64,000 bases of DNA. It comes from Diphasiastrum complanatum (taxonomy: Eukaryota; Streptophyta; Lycopodiopsida; Lycopodiales; Lycopodiaceae). Shown in pieces: positions 28,624 through 40,970 of this stretch (position 1 is its first letter; each line of letters opens with the position of its first letter). A model generated the notes under the pieces. It saw only the letters and a program-made list of their open reading frames with translations, was not told the DNA's origin and did not search any database. The stretch is taken from NCBI GenBank assembly GCA_029204225.1, contig CM055094.1, positions 68,811,055-68,875,054 of the forward strand, given 5' to 3'. The position numbers and the translations under genes were made by a program.

Positions 28624-30245
28624 GTAGTAAATCAGAGGACCCAAATTGCAGAGAAAAAGAAAACTGTAAAGCTAATCACTCAGCATAAAGTAGGACCAGA
28701 CCTTTTGCTAAACTTTGGTTCTGGTTCTTGTTTTGCATTTGAGCCCCCCTTCTGGCCCCAGTAAGGCTTGTAGAAGCAGGCGAGGTTTGATCTATGCTTT
28801 TGCAATATGTGTCAGTCCACTTACAGAGTAGAAAACTTACCATTCTTTAGCTGTACAAGTATCCCCATGCGGGGAGGCTCATTCTTTGCTTTCTCGTATA
28901 ATTGGGAAGAGATTCATCAAATAAAGCACATTCTTAAAGGCACCGTTTGTGGGCTCATGAGTACATCTTCTGTTCAATGTGATAATACATACAGCTCTCA
29001 AATTTCTTTCAAGAATTTGGCTTCAGCACAGTCAATGAGCTGTCCATGTACCAAATGGTCTATTTTGGAGGATTACTTCAAGCATGCTTCGAGTTAAAGG
29101 TACCTACTTCCAGTCATGATATAACATGCAGAGATTTTATTAGTTCACCTCTATTCAAACCTCTATCAAGATGTGATGCAGCAAGAGTATTTGTTGTATG
29201 CCAACAGGTGGAAGAAGACTTAATCCCAGTAAGCTAAAAGAAAGTCAGGGGTCAAGTAAGTAGTCATGTGAGCTCCCCTTGGCAATGTAACTGGGTGCTT
29301 TTTGAGCTCTTAATCATCTTGATCTGTCTATAGGCACCTTATGTGTATTAGCAGTCCAATATATTATATTATGTAGCTCGAGTGTCAAAATTACGCTTCT
29401 CTGATTCAAAAAATTCTGTGATTCTGACAATACAAATTACGTGGAAAGGCAGGTGCAACAACCGTTTCCCCTGCTTTTTATTTCAAAGCAAAGTGCTGAC
29501 AATTCATTCGTACTCCCACTTATTGATTTCTCATGCCAGAGTCAGAGATCATGCAAACATGCCTATTAATTTATATGCAACAATAAGGAATACAGTTGTG
29601 TTCACAAGTTTCAATTCATGTCAACAAGGGACATGATTTTTTCCAAGTATGGCAAGCTCCTTGTGAAAAGGGAAAAAAAGAGAATGCTATAGCACTACAT
29701 ATTCCAGTGCCTATTTTTAGGTCAGTGAAAGGGTTCTCTTTCGTGAATAATATCTACTTGTTAATGGTTTTTTATTTCAGCTATCCAATTGATCTCCTTC
29801 AAAAGTTTAACGTGAGCTGCTCGTGAAACACTAAAATATTAATATATATAGATGATTCTCCTAAAGATTCTAGTTGAATGAATTATTATATTTTAGAATT
29901 GTGGATTCTAAGGATATTTGTACTTGGAAGCTTTATGAATTGTCTGCCATAGTTGTGGATGATTTCAGACTGTAATTGGTAATTTTCTTTAACTTTAATC
30001 TCCTAAGTTAGGTAATACTTCACTCGGTGTTTCATGTAAGTGTTTTACATGAATCTGATGCTACTAACTAATAGAGAGTGAGACTCAGATGAAAAAAATT
30101 ATCGCTTAGTGTACTTTTCAAACTAAAGGTTGTACTCCAAAGCAGAGAAACAGTTTGAAAACAGCTTTATCTCTGAGTACTTGTTTGATAAGTAAGTCAG
30201 ACTATGAATAATGATTTTCTAGGTTTTGAGGACAAAACTAGATTA
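28624..30245 (+). other. 3' flank of the receptor-kinase gene
   Basis: Probably holds the 3' untranslated region. The first good polyadenylation signal is AATAAA at 28920-28925, about 300 bp past the stop. No gene was recognised in the rest; frames at 28807-29097 and 29382-29826 lack motifs. Confidence 0.45.
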
Positions 30246-30780
30246 AGGGGAGAAGAATGTTATGTCCACGTTCTGAACATAGGATTTGGTATAGTCCTAG
30301 ACTTGGATACCCGGGATTCCAGTGAATCAAGTTTATTAGTTATGCCAAGTCATTCTGGATGTGACCCGCAAGTAATTAATAACCTTGTGAGGCCCAGACA
30401 CACTAATTGGAGTTGGTACAAGGTTTGGGACCATACATGCATGTGTAGAGTATCAATAGCAATCTATGTATAGAGAATCCATGTATAGGAAACTCCATGC
30501 ATAGGGAATCTATGTATAGGGGAGTTAGGACCTTGCATTACCACATGCACATGGAGTTTTAGAGTCCATATAAGGAGGCCAAACTTGCCCTACTACACCA
30601 TCATTTTGGTTAATTCATTGCCAAGATCTCTCTTTACTCTCGTGCTTCTTATTCTTTGAATTGGGGGTGAAGCTTCTAGAGATTGATTGGTTGCTTCTAC
30701 TTGGTTGGGTGGTTTCTCCAATAGGGTGTTCTCTATTGTTTTGTCTTGTAATCTGGATCTTGAGGAGGCGACATCAGAGC
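30246..30780 (+). repeat. possible LTR remnant with polypurine tract and decayed primer site
   Basis: A purine run AGGGGAGAAGAA (30246-30257) is followed immediately by TGTTATGTCCACG, as at a 3' LTR start. A TATA-like 'ccatataagg' lies near 30568. The sequence gacatcagagc at 30770-30780 resembles a decayed TGGTATCAGAGC primer site. Between 30440 and 30530 a short motif (tccatgtatagg and variants) is repeated about four times, as in some U3 enhancer arrays. No pol sequence adjoins it. Confidence 0.4.
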
Positions 30781-31228
30781 AAGGCTTACAAAGATTGGAA
30801 AACTTGGAGAAGTGCTACTTTTTGTCGACATTTCGGTGAGAATCAATCGGAATTCTCTTCCAAGTGGAGAGCAAGGTTGCAAGTGGGTGTACTATCCTGG
30901 TTTCCATTTGCATGTTGCTAAGATCCATTTCTCTCGAAAATTTTTGGTTTTTATGAAGAATTGTCCTAGAAAGCCAATTTGTGATGCTTTTTTGGAGCTT
31001 TTTCTTGCGTAGCTCAAATTTTATGTAGATCTGAATGTTTATAAGGCCAACTAATAAGTTCTTTGAAAGGAAAAAATTCCAAATCATCATTTAAAAAAAT
31101 AAAAACAAAAACTCCACGTTATCAAATTTTTATGATGACATGGCATTTTTTAGCTCTATTGTCTTTCCTCTTCGACATGACCGTTAGGTTATGTTTGTTT
31201 CGGCGTCTCTCCTCTCCTACATGACCAT

Positions 31229-31230
<2 letters not shown>

Positions 31231-31280
<50 letters not shown>
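31231..31280. repeat. (CT)n microsatellite
   Basis: About 24 uninterrupted CT units just upstream of the receptor-kinase pseudogene, where a pyrimidine-rich leader would be. Confidence 0.95.
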
Positions 31281-31283
<3 letters not shown>

Positions 31284-31423
31284 TTTTGGGAGCGAGCTCT
31301 CTTGCGTGTATTCCTCCTTCTATGCTTCTTTTTCTCTCCTATTTCTTTCTTCTGCTTTGTTGTCTCCATTTCTTCTTCCTCTTCCTAGTGATCGATTGCA
31401 TGCTAGGCATGGCCAAGAATGGT

Positions 31424-31910
31424 TGACGATGACATTTAGGCTTGCTCTAGCTCTCGGCCTCAGTTTGGGAGGCGTTATCTTCCTTTTCTTTGTTGCAATT
31501 ATTGTGGGCAGGTTCTTCTGGAAGCGTTTTGCTGCTGAAAGCTGAGTGGAGTAGGAATCGTGTGGATGAACAAGCAGGCGGTGAGGATTCAGACACATGG
31601 GTTATAGAGCTGGGGCTTCCTACAAGGTACTCTTACTTGGAGTTCAGCTTTGCAATCGGAGGATTCAACTCGAAAGAGTTGTTGGGCGCTAGTGGATTTG
31701 GGCATGTGCTTCGGGGATTTGTTCCCCCGGGTGATACTATTGTCGTGAAACGATTATTAAAGGATTCCAAGCAAGGAGAGCGAATAATTCACGCATTGGA
31801 ATCTGGTGCAGCTCAAGGGATGGTGCTTCGAGAGAAGAAAGATTTTGTTGGTGTACGAGTACATAAAGAATGGAAGCTTAGACAAGCTGCTTTTCCACAA
31901 GGGTTGTACT
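31424..31910 (+). pseudogene. receptor-like kinase fragment (lectin-RLK-like), frameshifted and truncated
   Basis: A transmembrane segment (LALGLSLGGVIFLFFVAIIV) is followed by FFWKRF. The kinase N-lobe continues in a different frame: PTRYSYLEFSFAIGGFNSKE, the glycine loop LGASGFGHVLRG, and VVKRLLKDSKQGER with the ATP-binding Lys. The helix-C/beta-4 region is then lost, and in yet another frame [19 protein letters not shown] appears near 31850, the hinge region. No catalytic loop, DFG or C-lobe follows. The pattern matches L-type lectin receptor kinases, but the lectin domain is not in the window. Frameshifts and a missing C-lobe make it a pseudogene. Confidence 0.7.
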
Positions 31911-32219
31911 TCCCTCAACATTGGCATTATTAGCTGAGTCCCTATTACCCTCGCTTGTCCGATTTAATTGAAAATTTTCACACCAAAGTGCCTGCCTCAA
32001 CATGAGCCATCGAATGTGCTAAAAAATAGTGCCTTATGGGAAAGCGCCTCATCTGGGCAGAGAAACTTCTTCCTCCACCTACAAAAGTTGGCCCAAAGAC
32101 CTGAAAAAGCAAAAATTGTTCACCAGTTGCTTTCATCCCCTGGAAAATCACTTTCATTAACTTCGTTTTCTGGATCCTCATCATCTTCATCAATCACATA
32201 ATCTCCAAACACGATTGCA
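31911..32219. other. unrecognised spacer after the kinase fragment
   Basis: A plus frame at 31968-32201 ends in a Ser-rich run; the minus strand reads as an acidic Asp/Glu stretch. Neither is recognised. Confidence 0.3.
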
Positions 32220-32580
32220 TCGGGCATGGCCGACCGTATTGTATTCGTCACCGTTGGATATTCTAGATAATATGAGATCTTGACAGAGCTAGCTGATCAA
32301 ACGACAATTCGTCCGCGAGGAATGATTGAAGGCATACCTTTCAGAATTGTCGGAGTATAGTTCGTCATTACTTTCGTAGTAATGGACGTACCAGAAGCAC
32401 CAAATGTCTACCGAGTCCTATTGGGACGCCCATGGTTACGAGTTGCGCAAGTAATCCATAATTGGGGTATCGAAAAAATTACTTTTGAAAATCGAGAACG
32501 TGCAATCAAGGTTGATTTTGCAACTTAGACTATCAAACCAGTGGTTCAAAAAGAGGATGATGATTCATATGTTGTTTGAT
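32220..32580 (+). pseudogene. Ty3/gypsy retropepsin fragment
   Basis: The stop-interrupted translation gives TIRPRGMIEGIPFRIVGV, FVITFVVMDVPEAPNVYRVL and LGRPWLRVAQVIHNWG, the conserved C-terminal half of plant gypsy-type aspartic proteases (flap, then LGRPWL). The catalytic DTG and everything downstream are missing, and stops interrupt the frame. It is the only Ty3/gypsy signal recognised in the window. Confidence 0.6.
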
Positions 32581-32639
32581 ACCAAACACTTCCATTCGAT
32601 AATTGGGAGATCGCTACATTATGATTAATTTGATTTCGC

Positions 32640-32770
32640 TTTAGCAATGTCAATACCAGAGCTCGTTCAAGCTTCGTCTTGCTTCACTTCGTTTCATTTC
32701 GTTTCAACAGAGCCTAATTGATATTTGCAATCTGCGATCAACGATGTTTTTCGCATCAGTGGTATTATAG
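32640..32770 (+). repeat. GAAACGAAAC-type low-complexity tract and decayed primer site
   Basis: The tract 'agagctcgttcaagcttcgt' then cttcgtttcatttcgtttc (about 32660-32707) recurs at 37440-37500 and, inverted, at 44205-44340. TGGTATTATAGC at about 32759-32770 looks like a mutated initiator-Met primer site for the copia pseudogene that follows. Confidence 0.5.
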
Positions 32771-32870
32771 CTACCTTGTCATAGTCTAACATAGCTGCAA
32801 GGCTATCAAATCCAGAAGGCTAAACATTCAAACAAAGAACCATCAACAAGTGAGAACACAATTCATAGCA

Positions 32871-35800
32871 ATGGCTTCAATAAGAAGCATACAATCTAGG
32901 ATCTGTACAATCCTCGATTCATCAGGATCTAACTTTCTAGCATGGAAGGTTAAGACCTCATTGATACTAAAGGGAGAAGGATTATCCCCCTGGGTGGATG
33001 GCACCGAGGAGATGCCTACAACAACAGGCAAGGAGCTACGCAAATGGAGGGAGAAGAATGACAAGGCAGTAGTTGTGTTATCTTCATCCATCGAGGATAG
33101 CCTAACTCTTGACCTGGCTACAATCTCTAAAGCAAAAGAGATGTGAGATACATTACTCACAAGATTTTAGACGAAATCACGCAGTCAGATAATGCTGCTC
33201 ACAAATCTGCAATGGGATGGTAAAGATCTTACTTCCTTCATTAGAAAGATGAAGGATCTACTCCTTTGACTACACCATTCTAGAGTAGAAAATGCAGTGT
33301 CAGCAGAGAAGCAACTTACTTATCTGTTGAGAGCTTTACCAAGATCCTTCCAAACATCCAGAATGTTGCTAGCAAAAGATCCTACTATGACACTTGAAAA
33401 GGCTGTTGTCGAGATTCGAGAAGAAGTCGAAGCTCGAGAGCACCTTGATCACAAGGATGCTTCTGACCAAGCCCTCTACAACAACAAAAAAAAGACAAAG
33501 AAGCAATTCAAGTCTAAGTGGGAGTCAAATCGAAGGCAAGATCGAGATCGGCAAGCAGAAGGAACCAGCAAAGGCAAGTGGAAGAACAAAGGAAGGTCGA
33601 AACAATAGAGTGGGGACAATAAGACATGCATGAGATGCAAATACAAAGGACATATTGTCAATTCGTGTTGGCTTAATCCGAAAATTGAGTGTATCCATTG
33701 TCACAAGAAGGGTCATGCAGCCATGGACTGCCACCAGAACCCAAGAAACAAATCAGCTCAAAGCAGACAGGAGAACAATAATAGTTCATCCTATGTCAAG
33801 GAGCCAGAGAGCTCAAAGATGGGTGAAGAAAGATCGAATCACAAAAATTCGACCGCCTACATCTGTGCAGACATGTGTGCAGTATCAACACTTGACACAC
33901 ATGAAGTAATTTCTAATTCAAAAGCTACCTCGCACTTCGTTACATTGAGACGGATAATGTCTGATTTCTGAAGTGCAGATCCATCAGGATTTATCGTTCT
34001 TGGAGATGGATCAAAGCATCAAGTGAATGGTATTGGTTCACTATGGCTCAACACAAACGGCAAAGACAGATGACTCGAAGATGTTCTGTTTGTGCCTACA
34101 CTTCAACAGGACTTGCTATCAGTGGCAAGAATAGCCGATGCAGGGATGCGTGTAATGTTCTCGGACGAAGCATGCAACATTGTTGATGCAAGTACCAGTA
34201 CACTAATCACTCAAGGTAAAAAAAAAAGCAACCTGTATCACTTGAAGGTACGCCTACCTGCAGATCAAGTGCATCAAACTCATGATGATTCGCCAGATAC
34301 TCTATGGCATAGAAGACTATGCCATATGAATTCAATGGCACTGTATCAAACATGCCATCATGGAGCAATCACAGGGGTGAGCATCTCGAATGCAACCAGT
34401 TCGATGAACTATGATGTATGTTTGAAGGGTAAGATGTCGCATACTCCTTTTGTCAAAGACTCCTATAGAACTACAAAGATTATGGAGCTTGTACATTCTG
34501 ACATCTGTGGACCTTTCAACGTGATCTCAGTAGGAGACTCAAAGTATCACATAACCTTTATTGATGATTACAGTAAGTTTGCCAGAGTCTACTTTATTCA
34601 CAATAAATCGAAGCACTTGACAGGTTCACAGAGTATGTAAATTGGCCAGAAAGATGCATTGGTAATAAAGTGAAACAAATCAAAACAGATCGAGGTGGAG
34701 AATACATCTCAAATCGATTCACTGACTTCTGCAATGATCGTGGTATCATTCACAGAAGAATTGCATCTTACACACCGCAACACAATGGTATTGCATAAAG
34801 GGACTCTAATGGAAGTCGCTAGGTGCATGATGGCCTATTCAAAGGCTCCAAAAGTGCTATGGGCTGAAGCAGTAGCTACAGCTGCTTACATTCGGAACAG
34901 GACAGGAAAGTCTGGTGTTTCTCACATGACAATACACGAATTATAGTGGGGTAGAAAACCCAATCTGACTCATATTCATATATTTAGTTGTGTAGCTTAT
35001 GCACATGTTCCTCATAAGCTTCGAAAGAAGCTTGATGAGAAAGCAGAATAGGGATATCTTGTAGGATATGACAATCATTCGTCATACTGTAGAGTCTATA
35101 TGCCAGAGACAAACATAGTGAAGACAGTCAGAGATATCAAATTTGATGAGAGCAGAACAATGGCCAACGATGATCTTGTCAGTTATGAAGTCCTTGGAAG
35201 ACAGTACTATGATCTACCAACTGTGACATAGGGAGCAGAGGACGAACACTCAGACAAAGATGTTCGAGTCGCACCTCATTCGAGTAATGAACCACATAAA
35301 GAAAGATTCGCAAGCCAGCCTATTGCTACAATACCTGTAAACTAAAATGGTTTCAGACCTAGCAAAGCAGATAAAGACAAAAGCATTGCAGTTCCTGAAG
35401 GACCTAGAAGATCGACAAGAGAACGAAGAGCGCCAACAAGGTTTGTGCCAGGCAGCTTAGCTTCTACATCAGAAGAGTTTTGTGGATTCAGTGGCGAACC
35501 ACAAACATTCAAGGAAGCAATTGAATTTCCAAAGAAGGACAAATGGATCAAGCCATGAATGAGGAGATGGACTCCATGAGGAAGAATCAAGTATGGACGT
35601 TGCAGCCATTACCAAATAAGCGAAAAACTGTAAAATGCAAGTGGATATACAAGTTGAAGTATGGATCGAATGGAGATATTTCTAAATATAAAGCAAGACT
35701 TGTAGCGAAGGAGTTTTCTCGGAGATATGGTATTGACTATGCTGAGACCTTCTCTCCTGTCATTGCAAAGGAGCAAATACTCCCATGCTTGCAGGAACAA

Positions 35801-36586
35801 TCTTGACGAATGAAGACTGTTCGAAGACTGAAGAAAAAGAGAGTTGATGCAGCTTACACCATACAGGAAACTAATCGGATCATTGATATACCTTGCAGAT
35901 AACACACGTCTTGACATCACTTATGCCGTATTCAGAATGAGCCAATTCTATACAAATCTAGGCTCAACTCATTGGAAGATTGCAAAACAAATTTTGCAAT
36001 ACCTTCAGTTAACGAAGGATTTTGATTTGTGTTATTTACGTGATGTAGGGTTGCAGATGCTTTCCTATAGTGATGCTAGTTGGGCATCTCTCAAGGACGA
36101 CTATAAAAGTGTCTCAAGAGGATGCACCATCGCGTCAGGAGCAACAATTCTCTGGGTCAGCGAGAAGCAGACCATTGTGCCTGCGAAGCAGAGTACGTTG
36201 TAGCAGCAAAGATGGCTAATGAAATCATTTCGCTCAAATAGTTCTTTGACAAACTGGGCGAAACAAGGAGTGAGCCTCTGATTTTGCAGATGGACAATAC
36301 ATCTGCAATACATCTGATAAAGGATCTTGTGTTTCATTCAAGGATGAAACACATTGCAATCAAGTATCACTTGATAAGGGATCTGATCGGGAAGAAGATG
36401 CTGCAGACTATCCTCATTAAAACAAAGGAGATGGTGGCTAACATTTTCACAAAGGCCTTAGACAAAGGTCTGTTTGAGAAACAAGGAGCAGTCTTGGAGT
36501 CATCAAGCTACCATGCTTTGAGAGGAGCTGAAGAAACAAAACGTTTCTATTACCAAAGCTTTGCCAGCTTTCAACTCTCAGTCTGA
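32871..36586 (+). pseudogene. decayed copia gag-pol with internal deletion in reverse transcriptase
   Basis: Order on the plus strand: gag (MASIRSIQSRICTILDSSG, SGSNFLAWKVKTSLIL) to 33608; zinc knuckle CIHCHKKGHAAMDC near 33690; protease remnant ISNSKATSHFV near 33910 (DSGA lost); GAG-pre-integrase LWHRRLCHMNSMAL near 34300; integrase core (LVHSDICGPF, ITFIDDYSKFARVYF) in 34092-34640; TDRGGEYISNRF and YTPQHNG near 34690-34790 with stops; RT N-terminal part (VKCKWIYKLKYGSNG, KARLVAKEF) at 35543-35806. The palm with YVDD is missing. RT end and RNase H follow at 35844-36203 (KLIGSLIYLADNTRLD, SYSDASWAS) and 36284-36586 (MKHIAIKYHLIRDLI, NIFTKALDKG). At least six breaks make it non-functional. 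Confidence 0.9.
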
Positions 36587-36720
36587 CGAAAAGACACGAA
36601 GCGAAAATGTTCGCGAACATGACGAAAAGACACGAAGCAAAGTGTTCGCGAACATCCTGACGAAAAGACACGAACGCGAAAAGTTTGCGAAAGAAAAATT
36701 TTCGTGATACAGCAGGAGAA
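36587..36720. repeat. short tandem repeat of CGAAAAGACACGAAGCGAAA type
   Basis: Three imperfect units of about 36-40 bp, each with acgaaaagacacgaa followed by gttcgcgaacat or a variant, lie directly after the copia RNase H end. The gttcgcgaac core is a perfect palindrome. It is probably LTR U3 sequence of this element. Confidence 0.65.
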
Positions 36721-37380
36721 AGTCAGACGACGCAAAAATCAAACGGCTCGAAGCAACACGAAAATCTTTGCGACATCTTTTTGACCTTCACGCTCCAAAG
36801 GATCAGAAAGATCATGCAAGTACCATGAAATACAAAAATCCTGATCTAATATGATGATGTCAGCGGAAGAGCGTTAGGATGTGCCTAATCCACCTCTCTT
36901 GTAATCCATGACTAGTTATAGATTGTGTAGTTTATCTAATCTAGTGTGCTAATCTGAGTGTATAAGATACATACAGTAGCAGAAAGAAAATATACAGAAT
37001 AGAAGTCTGCCTGTAAGCGAGACAATTTTGTAAGCAGGATCTACAGAAATCCAAGAATTCCGCTAGTAAGCTAGACGCTACTCGTGAGAGAACACTATCT
37101 TCTCTCACGCCATTGCGTTGTGTGGGTCTGTCATATAGCGCTCGAAATCAAAGGATTAATAAATGATACTGTAGCTATTACGTACATATCACTCTTATCT
37201 TTGTTTGATCTTGAATGAATTATTGTCTGCTATCACTTGTGTATCTCATTCACTTGTTCAATCAATTTCGCACACTAGTTCATTTTTGTTAAATGTTGTA
37301 TTAATCTATAATGTAGATCAACAGTGTCTGTCTACTTTTTGGAGAATTGTAGGAATGATATAACAGTCAATGACCAACAA
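36721..37380. other. probable LTR remnant
   Basis: No coding frame. It lies between the 3' end of the plus-strand copia and the truncated minus-strand copia, so it probably contains the former's 3' LTR. I found no clear TG...CA boundaries. Confidence 0.35.
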
Positions 37381-37429
37381 TCATATCTGAAATCCATCCG
37401 AATTTATTTCGTTTGCGATCAATTTGATT

Positions 37430-39119
37430 TCACTTAGCAATGTCAATATCAGAGCTCGTTCAAGTTTCATCTCGCTTCGCTTCGTTTTGTCCAGTTTCTG
37501 CATGCTCTTTGAATTGTCTGAACTTGATGAAAGCTTCTGATTTCTGTTTAATGAAGTAAATAGTTGTTCTTCTGGAGAATTCGTCAATAAAGGTAATGAA
37601 GTACTTTGCATCTAGCAATGAAGGAGTTTGCATAGGTTCACATATATTTGTATGAACAATATCTAACAGACCTTTTGCTGCATGTCTATGACTCGATCTA
37701 AAAGGAATTCTAGTTTGTTTTCCAAGGATGCAGCTATGGCAAACAGGGAGATCGACTTTACCAGAAGGATAGTCGAGATCAAATACTAGGGATTGTTTGG
37801 ACATATTCGAAATAGATGTATAATTCAAGTGTCCTAAGCGATGATGCCATAGTAATGCTTTATTGACAAGAACAGAGGTTTTCAAGACTTGACTAGAATC
37901 AGAATAACAATGTGCCAATCTATATAAGTATTTATGCCTCTTGCTGAGTGCAAGGATCTTATTACTCCTATTGATTATTCTGCATTGATCAGACTCAAAC
38001 TCCACCTTATGACCTAAATCTATAATTCTACTTACTGATAACAGATTTGTAGAGAGTTTAGGAACATACAAGACTTTTGACAGTAGTTTGAATTGATCAT
38101 GCTGGAATCTTAATCTTACAGTACCTTCACCTTCGATAGTGTGAGTGCTATCATTACCAAGATGAACATACTTCTTTTTGTTGTAAGCCGTATAAGATTA
38201 GAAAATCTCACGGTAATTGGTCATATGTTGAGTAGCTCCAGAATCCAGAAACCACGAATCATCCGAATTTGCTTATTTGTTTTTTATCATAAAAGTGTCT
38301 TCATCCATTTTGACTTCAGGAGATGCTGTAACTGTATTTGCTTGTTGATCAGGTTGCTTGGCTGCATTCTTCGCTTTGAGAATTCGACAATCCTGGATCT
38401 CATGATTATTGCGTTTGCATTACTTGCAAAACATCTTCTTCTTCAACGAATGTGGATTTGATGATTGTTCTTGACCTTGAGTCTGTTTCTGATTTGGTGT
38501 AGACTGCTTGGAGATTTTCTGCTTCTGTCATTTCGAGCCCTTGTTGACATATAGAGCATGAGACGAGGAGGTAGATGAAGTATCTTGACTTCTTTGATTA
38601 TCTTCTTGCAGCAACATAGTGATAACTCTGGTAAGAGTTAAATTTGAGTGTGTCATGATGATCATCACTCAATTCTCATATGTAGAGGACAGGCTTTAAA
38701 GCAGTGTCATAATTGCGTCTTGATCGTCTATGACTGATCCGAAAGCGGCCATTTGTTGCAAGAGATTCTTAAACTGGTTAATATGATTCTAAAGAGAATC
38801 ATTATTCGACATCTTGAGTTACGTCTCTCACATCATATAGTGAGCTCAGGATGTCCCAAATTTCTTTTGAAGTCTTAGCTTCAGTTATATGGCCAATTTG
38901 GGTATCTAATATATTGAGAATAATAAGCGCGAAAGCTTTACCATCCTTCGATTTCTGTTTCGAGTCTTCTGTGTTGCCTTTAGATTTCACTTCAATACTT
39001 GTAACAACATTCCACAACTCGTTGGCGATTAGCAAGGTCTTCATCTTAAATTTTCATAAATGATAATTGGATCCATTCAGCTTGTCTGTGATAAGATCGA
39101 CTTTACTTTGAGAATCCAT
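37430..39119 (-). pseudogene. decayed copia gag-pol fragment: gag to integrase
   Basis: Minus strand from the ATG at 39119: MDSQSKVDLITDKLNGSNYH, then a TGA at 39056-39054 where relatives have Trp, then KFKMKTLLIANELWNVVTSI and DGKAFALIILNILDTQIGHI to about 38802. After a degraded stretch comes a zinc knuckle near 38430-38395 (FCK-stop-CKRNNHEIQDC), the protease motif WFLDSGATQHMT near 38254, and the open frame 38071-37460 with GAG-pre-integrase (LWHHRLGHLNYTSI) and the integrase start (IVHTNICEPM, YFITFIDEFSRRTTIYF). It stops within integrase at the GAAGCGAAAC-type tract near 37490. Same family as 3943-5350. Confidence 0.88.
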
Positions 39120-39307
39120 CTAGAACTTTAGACTGTCGTCGTTAAGAGAGATATCGTGCTGCGTTATAACTGGAAATCAATTCTCTGATACCGAAGCAAA
39201 TTGATTTGAACTGAAGAATAATTTGATATTGTGAAAGATATAAAGTATAAGAGCCTGCACTCTGATATAGTATTAGGCCTTGAAGAAGAATCAACAATCT
39301 GATACCA

Positions 39308-40279
39308 TGTTGGAAAGAGGTCTGTAAAAGATAGGTCTAAAAGAATCGAATAAGAATGATTCGAACGACAAGAAAGAAACCGATCTTATAGTAACTAACT
39401 TTGAAATCATCAGTACTACAGTGATTACGTAGTCAAACATTCAAAACATTGAATTATTAGACAAATAAGTTGTCATGAATAATTATAGAAACACATACAT
39501 TCTGAGACAAACCTGAATGCAATAAGATAGTATTGATTCTGTATGAAACAAAACAAAAATGAATGAGTACAACAAGTTTGCGGATCGAAGCCACATACTC
39601 TTAACTATTTCTGAACGACTTAATAAAAGTCTGAATTAAGCGCAACTACTGATAAGCAGTAAGTGCAATAGCAATCTCTAATCAACTCTAAAAAACTGAG
39701 CTAGAATGCTCAAGAGTATTCAAGCTCGCAGACTTGAGAGAGAGCTAATTATTCAATACTTGATCTGATAATTCTGATCATGTTGATGTAGGAATACGAA
39801 CAACTATTTATACTAAGCAATTAGGTCATCAAATGCAGCTGCCACTTGGTTGGAGTCTGCTGGCATTCATCCAACTCTTCTCAGAAGTTGCTTGCTGATA
39901 AGCGGTGACATTTGGCCTTAAATAGTATGTCTACATAAATGAGCGTAATTGTCACTTGGCAGAAACATAAATTGTCATCAGAAAAAGCGACAGTGTCGCA
40001 AAAAGGTGACAGTGTCGGCTTTTTGCGAGAAATGCGACAATGTTGCAAAATCTCATTTTCTTAATATTTGGGTTAGCCCCACTTTGACAAAGTCATTTCC
40101 TTAACATTTGAGGCACTTTAAAAATGCGAAAAATGTGACTCTGCATTTTTACTCGTAATTCCTGATAGGCAAAAAATGAAAAAACGTGACACTACATTTT
40201 TACTCAAATTTTTGACAGTGTCGTCTTAAGAGAACATTGACTGTAGCAAAAATAATCCAACTTAATTTTCTCCTCATAT
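39308..40279 (-). repeat. copia LTR with primer site, minus strand
   Basis: On the minus strand the LTR ends ...CTCTTTCCAACA at 39308, followed directly by TGGTATCAGAT (39307-39297), the primer site for the gag at 39119. The upstream limit is inferred from the point near 40279 where an unrelated gag is cut off. The 39980-40230 part is rich in copies of 'gcgacagtgtcg', 'tttttgcgagaaatgcgac' and 'aaaatgcgaaaaatg'. Confidence 0.55.
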
Positions 40280-40595
40280 GCAGCTTCCAAGTGACATCTC
40301 TCACTTCATATAATGTACTCAATATATATCAAGCCTCTTTCGAAGATTAGGCTTGTCTAATGTGGCCAATCTGTGTGTCAGAGATGTTAAGAGTGATCAA
40401 GGCAAAAGCCTTGCCATCCCTGAGCTTCCACTTGGAAATGGCTTGCTCATCGACACTGGGAAGTAGTTCGATTCTAGCGACTATTTACCAAAGCTCCTTG
40501 GCCATCAGTACTACCCTCATCTTGAATTTCCACAAGTGGTAGTTCGAACCATCGAGTTTGTCTACCATTAGAGCAGACTGTGGTTGCGAATCCAT
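40280..40595 (-). pseudogene. copia gag 5' fragment, minus strand
   Basis: From the ATG at 40595 the translation resembles the plus-strand copy at 11281: MDSQPQSALMVDKLDGSNYH, LWKFKMRVVLMAKELW, then a stop, DEQAISKWKLRDGKAFALIT, ISDTQIGHI, and LSTLYEVRDVT. It is truncated at the LTR next to it, which suggests that the neighbouring element inserted into this gag. Confidence 0.75.
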
Positions 40596-40737
40596 TTGGA
40601 ATTTCAAGATGAGTGTATGCAAATAGTAGATTATATGATTGAAAACAATTATAGAAAATGTCTACACTATATCAGGACAATTGTTTTGATAATTTCAGCT
40701 CTAGTTACACCTCCTAGAATTAGACAGTAGTAATTAT

Positions 40738-40970
40738 GGCTCTGATACCATGTTGGGATTCGATGGGTGGATCGACTGACAATGCTTGTCGCGGCAAAGG
40801 AGCAGCAACAGAGAATTCTCGATGCATAAAACTAAGTCTGTCGGTTCAGACTGACTTTGACGTCTCAAAGTCTATCCTACTTGATCACAACTTTGAAGTC
40901 GCTGGATTGACTAAGTCGATTCCCTAGCCATGCACATATACCTTGATTACAGATTTAGCTTTGTGGAACT
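40738..40970 (-). repeat. copia LTR end with intact primer-binding site, minus strand
   Basis: Minus strand: the LTR ends ...GAATCCCAACA at 40751 and is followed by TGGTATCAGAGCC (40750-40738), a perfect initiator-Met primer site. Its gag follows at 40595. The LTR part matches 10920-11105. Confidence 0.8.

Noticed and set aside
32850-36586. Endogenous pararetrovirus
   Set aside because: Domain order is gag, protease, integrase, RT, RNase H with an initiator-Met primer-like site, which is Ty1/copia; no movement-protein or caulimovirus coat motifs were seen.
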